DNA of 64,000 bases from Bacteroidia bacterium (GTDB taxonomy: Bacteria > Bacteroidota > Bacteroidia > UKL13-3). Position 1 is the stretch's first letter; every line of letters starts with the position of its first letter. The notes beneath the pieces were generated by a model. It worked only from the letters and a program-made list of their open reading frames with translations. It searched no databases and was not told where the DNA came from. The stretch spans positions 47,328 to 111,327 of the forward strand of contig JAIOYZ010000013.1 of the NCBI GenBank assembly GCA_021740845.1, given 5' to 3'. Position numbers and translations under genes: made by a program. Shown one piece after another: positions 44,594 to 53,600 of this stretch.

Positions 44594-45847
44594 TTATTGA
44601 ATTGGTAATGAAATAAAAAATGTACTTCCCTCTCCTACTTTACTTTCAACCCAAACTTTTCCGCCATGTGCTTTTACCATTTGCTTTACATAATAAAGCC
44701 CAATTCCAAACCCCTTAACTTGGTGGTTATTGCCAAATGGAACACGAAAAAAACGATCAAAAATTTTCTTTTGATAATTAGCCGAAATGCCTTGCCCCTT
44801 ATCACTTACAGACAATAAATAAAAATCGTCTTTAACTTTAGAAATCACCTCAATTTTCACTTTATCCAAGCTGTATTTTATTGCATTATCTAACAAATTA
44901 GAACATATTTGAGAAAAATGCATGGGGTCTAAATTTAGCTCAATATTCTCATTGCATAAATTAGAAGAAAATTGGTCGGTTTGAACCGAACGCAAAAGGA
45001 CAAAGCGATCTACACAATTCTTAACTAACTCATTTGGATCAAGCCATTCTTTTTTTAATTCAACACCTTCTTCTAAACTTAAAATTTTCTCCAATTGAAG
45101 CTTTAACTTTTCAGACTCTTCCTTAATAATCCCAGTATAAATCTTCACCTTACTATTTTCTGGCGAAATAGATTGATCTATTCCTGTTGCAGAAAGGCCA
45201 ATTGTGGTAAGAGGTGTTCTAATTTCATGCGCCATATTATTAATAAAATCGCGCTGAATTTCAGACAAACGTTTTTGCTTTGTAATCACCAAAAAACTAT
45301 AGGTAAAAAAACTTAGCAATAGAAACACCAATAAACTTAAGTAAACCCACAAACCCATATCAGAAAAAAGCCCCAATTTTATGTTAGGGAAATACATAGT
45401 AAAATAATAATTATCTGCCTTTACAGGAGGGAATTTATAAGTGTCCTTTGATTCTACTTGCAAATTATGCTGGTAATAACCACCATAAACTAATTGCCTA
45501 TTAGAGCAATCATAAATACTATATGCATAATCTTCATCAATATGAAAACGAAGAAACTCTTTTTGAATAAAATGATCTAAAACTGCGGGGTCGATTAAAT
45601 CATTAACCATAACAGCATAATAGTTTTCTGTAAGCTGAGTAACAGGATTAGCAGGAATAGTTTTGGTGGTATTGTATTGCAGAATATCTCTAACCACTTC
45701 TTGCAGCGCTAAGGTTAATTGCCTATTAAACTCTTCCTTCTTTTCGGAATAGGCATTGCGCATCCAAATAAGTTGTGTAAGTATAACACCTCCAAAGGAA
45801 AGTCCTGCCAAAATTATAAAAATACGAAATGTCCTTCTGGATATCAT
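44594..45847 (-). CDS. membrane sensor histidine kinase
   Basis: 417 residues. Membrane helix 1 at ~9-28 (FIILAGLSFGGVILTQLIW), a periplasmic sensor region ~30-165, helix 2 at ~166-186 (LWVYLSLLVFLLLSFFTYSF), then HisKA with MAHEIRTPLTTIG, and the ATPase domain with N box (LLDNAIKYS), DKGQGIS, FGIGLYYVKQMV and GEGSTFFISL. It precedes the response regulator with a 2-base gap. An iterated-motif core copy (44978-44987) lies in the gene and an exact copy just upstream. Confidence 0.93.
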   Translation of the reverse strand: MISRRTFRIFIILAGLSFGGVILTQLIWMRNAYSEKKEEFNRQLTLALQEVVRDILQYNTTKTIPANPVTQLTENYYAVMVNDLIDPAVLDHFIQKEFLRFHIDEDYAYSIYDCSNRQLVYGGYYQHNLQVESKDTYKFPPVKADNYYFTMYFPNIKLGLFSDMGLWVYLSLLVFLLLSFFTYSFLVITKQKRLSEIQRDFINNMAHEIRTPLTTIGLSATGIDQSISPENSKVKIYTGIIKEESEKLKLQLEKILSLEEGVELKKEWLDPNELVKNCVDRFVLLRSVQTDQFSSNLCNENIELNLDPMHFSQICSNLLDNAIKYSLDKVKIEVISKVKDDFYLLSVSDKGQGISANYQKKIFDRFFRVPFGNNHQVKGFGIGLYYVKQMVKAHGGKVWVESKVGEGSTFFISLPIQ

Positions 45848-45859
45848 AAAACAAATCTA

Positions 45860-45872
45860 GGTTCAAACCGAA
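45860..45872 (+). repeat. iterated 13-mer, intergenic copy upstream of the histidine kinase
   Basis: In the divergent gap between the kinase and the DUF1573 gene, 13 bases upstream of the kinase start and followed by an A run. Confidence 0.8.
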
Positions 45873-45980
45873 TAAAAAAAACAGGCAAAATTGCTTTTAA
45901 CTTATCATTAACAATAATTGGATTTTGCTTAACGCATTGCCAAATAAATGTAAACCACCTTTGCTTTACAATTTAAATAT

Positions 45981-46376
45981 ATGAAAAAAATACTATTCAT
46001 GAGCATGCTTATTCTAGGAATGAACATGCTAAGTGCAAACGCAGGAGAAAAACCAAAAAAGACACTTGCGCCACAAATCAAATTTGAAATGCTAACTAAA
46101 GATTTAGGGAAAATTGAAAAAGGAAAGCCAAAGGAAATCAAGTTTGAATTTAAGAATACCGGAAATGCTCCTCTAATTATTAGCAGAGTACAACCTGCTT
46201 GTGGATGCACTACACAAAACTTCACCCAAGACCCAATTAAACCTGGCAAAAAGGGCACCATTACTTTAACCTACAATGCTGCAGCAGAAGGACAATTTTC
46301 TAAATCGGCCACAGTATCTACCAATTGCGGACAAGAAACAATTACCTTAAGTTTTAAGGGAGAAGTTATTAATTAA
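45981..46376 (+). CDS. DUF1573 periplasmic protein
   Basis: 131 residues. Signal peptide (LFMSMLILGMNMLSANA), then the DUF1573 pattern: FEMLTKDLGKIEKG, EFKNTGNAPLIISRVQPACGCTTQNF and PIKPGKKGTITLTYN. DUF1573 proteins are periplasmic Ig-like proteins of unclear function that are very common in Bacteroidota. It is divergent from the two-component genes and closes with a strong hairpin. Confidence 0.92.
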   Translation: MKKILFMSMLILGMNMLSANAGEKPKKTLAPQIKFEMLTKDLGKIEKGKPKEIKFEFKNTGNAPLIISRVQPACGCTTQNFTQDPIKPGKKGTITLTYNAAAEGQFSKSATVSTNCGQETITLSFKGEVIN

Positions 46377-46390
46377 CAATCTTGCAATTT

Positions 46391-46438
46391 GAAATGCCTG
46401 TTTGCCAAAATCATAAAAAGCAAACGGGCATTTCTTTT
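46391..46438 (+). terminator. rho-independent terminator after DUF1573
   Basis: GAAATGCCTGTTTGC (46391-46405) pairs with GCAAACGGGCATTTC (46420-46434), one G:U pair, followed by four T. It falls inside the upstream extension of the next ORF, so that extension is not translated. Confidence 0.8.
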
Positions 46439-46472
46439 GGTAAACAAGCACAAATTGTTAATTTGCCATTCA

Positions 46473-47132
46473 ATGGCCATTACCCAAATTATTATACAAG
46501 GATTAATTACAGGTATTATTCTCACCATGTCGTTTGGCGCAGGATTCTTTGCATTGATACAAACTAGTTTATTGAGGGGATACAAAAAAGGCTTATTTAT
46601 AGCCCTTGGAGCAATCATTTGCGATACCATTTATATTGGTGTTTCCATTTTCTCAACCTCCTTTGTAAGTGAAGAATTGCCCAAATATGCTCAACAAATA
46701 AAGTCGCTTGCATTAGTTGCATTTGTTGGACTTGGCATTAGAACAATTGTTAAGAGTAGTAAAATTTTAAACTCTAGTGATCAGGATGGTAAGCCAAATT
46801 ATTATTATATTACAAAAGGCATTATTCTAAATATTGTGAACCCACTTGTGCTAATTACTTGGTTAGGAATCACCTTATTTTTAGAATCCTCATTAAACTA
46901 TAATTTATCAGAATTGCTTCTGTATTTTACAGCTGTTTTACTAGCAACTTTTGCATCACAAAGTGCTATTTGTGTATTCTCTCATAAAATCAAAAACTAC
47001 CTTTCAGATGGGTTCATGCATAAACTAAATATCTTCATTGGAATTTTATTTATCATAATTGGCTTGGTATTATTCTTCCAAAATGGAGATCCAGAAATGG
47101 ATATTGAAAGGGCAAAGAATTTAATTCATTAA
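46473..47132 (+). CDS. LysE/RhtB family exporter
   Basis: 219 residues from the ATG at 46473; the earlier in-frame ATG at 46389 would run through the upstream terminator hairpin. Six membrane segments are visible (IIIQGLITGIILTMSFGAGFF, GLFIALGAIICDTIYIGV, LALVAFVGLGIRTIV, GIILNIVNPLVLITWLGITLFL, ELLLYFTAVLLATFASQSAICVF and LNIFIGILFIIIGLVLFF). The family exports amino acids such as lysine, threonine or homoserine lactones; substrate unknown. No operon partner downstream. Confidence 0.85.
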   Translation: MAITQIIIQGLITGIILTMSFGAGFFALIQTSLLRGYKKGLFIALGAIICDTIYIGVSIFSTSFVSEELPKYAQQIKSLALVAFVGLGIRTIVKSSKILNSSDQDGKPNYYYITKGIILNIVNPLVLITWLGITLFLESSLNYNLSELLLYFTAVLLATFASQSAICVFSHKIKNYLSDGFMHKLNIFIGILFIIIGLVLFFQNGDPEMDIERAKNLIH

Positions 47133-47627
47133 GTCAAATTTTCTTAATCAATAAAGTGATTTAAACATTCTAAATCTACCTTATCTATTTGCATTTATTA
47201 GTGTTTCGGCTTGAACCAATCCAAATCAGGATAGCTTTCTGTGCTTGACCATCATATTCAAAATAATAGCAATTAAATGCAGTTAAAAGGTTCGGTTTGA
47301 ACCAAAATTTTGAATACTAATTACCAATTATTAGCCTTAAACTTCTGTTATAAATTGTATTGCAATGATTCAGGCAACTTTTAGATAATCAAATGTTTAA
47401 TGGCAATAGAGTTTGGTTGAACCTAAAGTACAAACAATACTACCCTAAATAAAATTTAAAATTCTATGGATTATGAAACTTGTACTGTTTAACAAAAACT
47501 CATTAGAATCATCAACCAAACCACAAACTACCTATAAAAACAAGAACCCTTAAAACAAGGCTATAAGCCACCAATTTGAAATAAGAGCAATAATCTATTA
47601 CCATAACCTCTTAAAAGTTCCTATAAA
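47133..47627. other. 495-base non-coding gap rich in motif variants
   Basis: No ORF worth reporting. It contains one exact iterated 13-mer (47291), a one-mismatch relative TTCGGCTTGAACC (47205-47217) and a degenerate GGTTGAACC (47413-47421). The rest is AT-rich with no recognised RNA. Confidence 0.5.
47291..47303 (-). repeat. iterated 13-mer, intergenic copy after the LysE-type gene
   Basis: Plus strand reads TTCGGTTTGAACC and is extended to GGTTCGGTTTGAACC. Confidence 0.8.
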
Positions 47628-47659
47628 ACAAAAAAGCCACCCGAAGGTGGCTTTTTTGT
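47628..47659 (-). terminator. rho-independent terminator with UUCG tetraloop
   Basis: 14-bp stem ACAAAAAAGCCACC/GGTGGCTTTTTTGT around CGAA; on the transcribed minus strand the loop is C(UUCG)G, a very stable tetraloop. It serves the 2841-residue surface protein gene. Confidence 0.9.
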
Positions 47660-47675
47660 TATGTTTAGTATCTAA

Positions 47676-50600
47676 TTATTGTTTGATTACTTGTTTGTAG
47701 ATGGTATTTCCATCAATTTCCACTTTCACCAAGTAAGTACCAGCAGAACCAAAGTCGGCTAAGGTTTGGGTATGTTTACCAGCACCTAAGTGACCAAGAT
47801 TATTAGTTTTAATTGTTCTACCTAACATATCCATTATGGTAACATTAACATCAGCGCCTTTAGGTAAATCAAAACTTAAAGTTGTTGTTTCACCAAATGG
47901 ATTTGGATAAGCATTTAAATTAAATGTTGCAGCCAAATTATCTTCGATTCCAACACTACAGAAAATACTATCTGTTGCAGTTGCTTCCACAATACAACCA
48001 TTGGCATCAACCACTGTACAAGTTATTGTGTATTTGCCTTTAGTAGCATAAACAAATTCAATACTTTTACCATTTCGTGTACTGTTAGCAGCATCACCCA
48101 TTTTCCATTCGTAAGAAACTGCATCATCTATACTTGCTACCATCGACTTCTTATTCTTGCAATAAGGGTAATTTGCTGTATCAATATCAGAAATAGCAAT
48201 AGTTAATACAGGAGGGTCGTTGATTGTAATATCCTTTGTTGCGGTGTCACTACATCCATCTGGGGTGGTTGTAATTAAAGTAATGGTATAAAAATTATGT
48301 CCAGTATACGTATGACCAGTTACAGCACAAATAGTATCTGAAGACCCGTCACCCCAAGCAAAATTACAATTAATTGGAGAACCGTTAATGGTATAAGAGG
48401 TATTAATAACCTGCAATAAATTATTCACACAAGTACCATTCTCAGGCGATGTAGCAAATTGTGCAACAGGTTTATTAGAAGTTGCAATATTTCTAGTAAC
48501 AGAATCGCGGCAACCATTAATTTTATCAACGGCCAACATAGTTACAGTGTAATTTCCTACTGCTAAATATCTGTGAGCAGGACTTTGAACACTAGAAGGG
48601 CTGCTGTTATCACCAAATGTCCAAGTGTAATCTACATTCTGCAAACCACCAGGGAAACCTGTTGTATTGGTAAAACTAGTTAAGTCGTTTTGGCCTACAC
48701 ACTTGTTATCAACAGTATAATTAGCAAAAGGTCTATCGTATACGGTAATTGTTTTAACCAAAGTATCCTTACAACCAAATGGAGAAGTTACAGTTAATGT
48801 TGCACTGTAAGTACCGGATGCAGGATACTTATAGGTTGGAATCATGCTTAAACTAGTTTCGCCATTACCCCATTTCCAGTTGAAGCCCATATTACCTACA
48901 GGGATTGTACTTGAATTGGTAATAGGAACTACACTGCTCAAGCAATGAGGTGCTGTAGCAAAATCTGCAGTTGGTTTAGCAAAAACATAGATACTCTTTT
49001 TCACTGCCAAGAAACAACCGCTTGAATTTGTAACTTTTAAAGTAACATCATAAGCAGTATCATATTTAGGGAAATTGTATTTAGAAACTTCTCTAGTTTG
49101 TGTACTTGTATTAGGGAATGTCCACAAGAATGAAGAACCTGCAGGTTGTGTAGAAGGTGTAAATACAGTTGAGTCACTAGCACAAGGTATACTTGTAGTA
49201 AAGTTTACACTTGGTGAAGGTAAAATGGTTACCACTTCTGTTTTCACAGAGCTAATACCATACCTATCACTCAAAGTAAAGGTAACAGTATAATTACCAG
49301 GAGCACTAAATACTTTATCAGGATTTTCAACAAAAGCAAAAGTACCATCACCAAAATTCCATGAGAAGGTGAATGGGAAATTATTAGCTGGTTTTGTAGA
49401 AGACAAAGCGTTAAAGTTTATTGTATTATTTGCACACAAGTTAGTTGCTGGAGTATGGTTAAAATTAGCAGTTGGTGGAACAGATACACGTAATACACGA
49501 GTAAATGAACTATCACAACCAGAAGCATTAATACGAATCTTAAAGTTGAATACAATATTGCTATCAAGCATATTGGCAGGAGCAATAATTCTAACATAAC
49601 CAGCATTAGAACCATTAGGTGCTACAAACGTAAAGTTTGTAATAGGACTTCCACTTGCCTGAGCATAAGCAGTAACAGTTGGTATCGACCATAAAGTACC
49701 ATAATTAGCATTAGTATAGAAAGCTGGTGGTACAAAACGGTAAGTAATCGTATCACCAATCTTAGCTCCATCAGGATTATTTACATCACCTGTATTATAA
49801 GAACCATTAAATGGTAAACCAGCAGTAATGAATGGTCCATTATAGAATCTATTGATATAAGCTGTTATGGTATCAGGCATTACATTAGAACAAGTGATAT
49901 AACCACCACCAAATCCAGTGTTAATAGCTTGTGAAACCATATTTGAAGCCTCAACAAAATATCTCAATGTATCAACTACAGGTGCTTCAAATCCTAAGTA
50001 CATAGAAGTACCATCGCCCATTTTTGAATTAAATGTAGATCCATCTGCCATATTCACAACACGATATTGGAATCTTTCATCAGGGTTATTGATTAATATT
50101 TGTACTGAATCACGGAAACACTGACTGAACACTTTTGGAGTGAAGTTTTGAGATTGAACATCATCATAAATCATGATGTCATCAATTTGGATATTATTTC
50201 CACTACCTGCACCATATGCCTCAATAGCGATTCTCAAACCACTAGTTTGATATGCAGCCAAACAAACTTCAACCAAAGTATAACCAGGTAAAGGATAACT
50301 TGGATTATAACGTATAACAGTTCTTAAAGGATTAGACCAGATATTTCCACCAAATGAAACCTTAACTGCAATCGAATCTTGCTTGTTAGGCAATCCATTA
50401 TTTTGAGACATATAGAATCTTAAAGTTGGGCTCTTCAAATTAGAGAAATCCAAACATGGAGAAACCAAACGAGCGGATGAACCTACAATTGGATAGGTAG
50501 ATGATGCGAACATAACAGATTTAATTCCAGATCTAGCTGCTTGTGGTGGATTTGTGCTAGAGCCTGAAACTCCAATTTGCCATTCTGCTCCACCTGATAA

Positions 50601-53600
50601 AGATTGAGTTCTCCAAATTGGATTGTTTACACCCTCAAATCCATTAACATAAGGGAAAGAGTTAATACCAGTACTTAAAGTATCCCAAGGTTTTCCAGCA
50701 GGGAAATAACCAGTATTTGGAGGAGTTGGATAATCATAAGCAGTTAATCTGTATTCAACTAAAGTTCCACCTGGTTGAGCAGGAATTATATAACTGCGGA
50801 AGGTACCACTATTAAAGTTGGCCTGAATATTCTGAACAGACCCACCGTTAATCTTATAATACAATGAATCCCCAATTAATTGTTTGTCATAAATATTAAA
50901 ATTCAAAATAATTGAACCAGATTGGCACGCTGTAGGGTCAGTAACATTAAAAATACGTGGAGCAATATTATCTACATAAGTTCCAGTAAATTCATGAGCA
51001 CCCATAGAAGGTTGGAAGCTATTTCTGCCATTTCCTGTGATATCAGTTGTAACATTAAATAATGCCTTTCCAGCTTGGTATAAGTTACTTGCAGTAGCAT
51101 TAGGAATATATAAGTTATTGTCGTTGGTGAATGGCGTTAAGGTTGTTAATGACATTGTATCTTGACCTGTGAAATCCATTATTTCATACCACTCATTGTA
51201 AGTAGAAGGAGATGCTGTATGTGCATTACTTCCAAAATTAGCAGCAAGAGTTGCAGTAGTTGAAGCTGTATAATAATTGTTGTAATTACTAATTGCCAAA
51301 GGACTAAACTGACTTCCAATTGCAACGCCAAAACTTTTCGAACCAGAACCTGTACCGCCTAAACGATTTTGGAAAATATTATTTTGAGATACAACTCCCG
51401 ATTGAATAAAGGAAGGAATACCTAAACAAGCACTTAATGAGTTGGCAACTGTTAACTTATTATCCACACCTAAATTAATGGAATTGTAATATAAATAAAC
51501 ACCAACCCAAGTATTTCCACTACCAATATTTGACGTTGCATCTAAATAAATACCAAATGTATTATTTCTAAAACCATTACCTACTGCACTAGATCCTGGA
51601 GAAGCAATACCAGAAATCATGTTATTAGAAATGGTAATTTCACGATTAACGTTTGCATTGTCATTTCCGAAATTAACATAGATACCATATGCTGCACCAG
51701 AAACTGTAGTTTGGATGTTCTTAATGGTATTTCCATTAATAGTTATGTAATCACCTAGTTTCGGATATAAAGTAGGAATAGTAGCTACTTCAATTCCTCT
51801 AGGAGCTCCAAGGTTGGTCATACTATTGTTAATGGTATTTCCACTGATGGTAACATTGGCCTGACCAGCAATAAAAACACCTGCTGCATTAGCTACACCA
51901 CCAAAATAGTTAGTATTTCCAGTAGTATTAGGTGCAATAGAACCTCCAATAATATTTCCAGAAATGGTATTGAAACGATCGATATTTCCATAATCAGATT
52001 CTCCACGGAAATAAACACCATATCTAACAGCACCAATAAAGTTATTTTGAACAATATTGTTGTTGTTCATTCCTACAATTGCATTTGAGGGTGTTGCTAA
52101 ACCTCCCATATAAACACCTGCAAAGGTATTGATGGCAGAAGTTGTAGAGCTTCCGATAATATTACAATTTTTGATACCTGAATTTTCAGTAGATGGTGAA
52201 GTTGCAGTAATTGGGGTAGTTCCACTAATGAAATCAACCACCTTATTTGTATTAGCTGTAAAAACTGTTGGCAATACTATTGTTAAATTTCTTTGCCCAG
52301 AACCATTGTTACCATCGATTGTAAAATATTTACAACCACTGAAACGAAAAGCACTCATATTTGCAGCAATAGCAGCATTTACATTTGAGGTAAAACGAAT
52401 AGTATCTGATCTTCCAGAGGCAACAGTTAATACTACTGGACGAGTATTTGCTTGGCGAGGATAATCTAAAACGGTGATTGGTCTGGTGAAGGTATCAGAC
52501 TCTCCTACATAACCATTAGCAATTTCCAATTTTACAGTTCTGAAACCTCCAAAATTAGGATCATCCACACCTTGAGAGTTTAAGTAATCAATTGCGTTTC
52601 TTACTGTTTTAAATGTACCAGTATTTGGAGATGTTGGAGTAGGTGGATTGTCTACACCATTAATTTGGTAAGTTACATTTCCTTGAAGAGCTGGGTAAGG
52701 AAAACCTTTTTCAACAGCTCCAACCCAACGAGTAATAGTAGACGAGCCACCTGGGCATAAGAAACGAGCATTACCATAAATATCATTACAAATACCTGTT
52801 ACAATGGAAGCACCACCTGGTACCAATCCACCATATAATAAATTGATATCTGGAGTGGTATCGGTAACAAAAGTATTAACCCAATTAAAAGAACTTCCAT
52901 CCATACCTGCAATAGTTGCAGCGGTGAAAGACCTCCAATCATTAATATTTAATCTATTTACAGAACCATTGGTATTTGCTCCAATATAATTGGTTCCGTT
53001 TCCATTAGCGAAGTAATTATTGTTGTTTGCCCCCATTGGCAAAACATTGGCTGTTGTAAACGGAGAGGCATTATGGCCAACCAATACGGCATACCTATTA
53101 CCACTTGCAGAAGTTCTGCTTAATTCGTTTCCAAAAATATTATTATCTATTTCAATACCACCTCTAATATTGGCGCCTAAGAATAACGCAGCGCTACTAG
53201 TATTGTTAGCTCCTAATCCAGTTCCTGTTAAGTGAACAGTATTGTGTGCTAAAGCAATTCCACAATCTGTATTGGCAGCTGCAGCATCAATTAAGATACC
53301 TGCTGGATTTAAATTACTGAAGTTTAATCCAGTTCCATTTCCAACAATTCTACCAATAAAATTATTAAACATATTTATTCCTCTAGAACCTGCGCCATTT
53401 GATAACACAGCTCTAATACCAGCACAATATGTACCATTAGTAGTTGCTAAATTGTAGATAAAATTACGGGTTAGATTAACACTTGAATAAATTGGGGAAC
53501 CAGCCTCATCCAACCAAATACCAGTAAAACCATTTGAGGTATTTGTTGTAGGAACACAATTTCTAATAATATTGCTATCCACAGTACAATTAGTAACCCC

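Noticed and set aside
43899..45847. Two-component pair as PorX/PorY, regulators of T9SS
   Set aside because: The regulator has a winged-helix output domain and no PglZ domain, unlike PorX.
46389..46472. Upstream extension of the LysE-type ORF
   Set aside because: It runs through the terminator hairpin of the DUF1573 gene, and its residues do not look like the family N-terminus.
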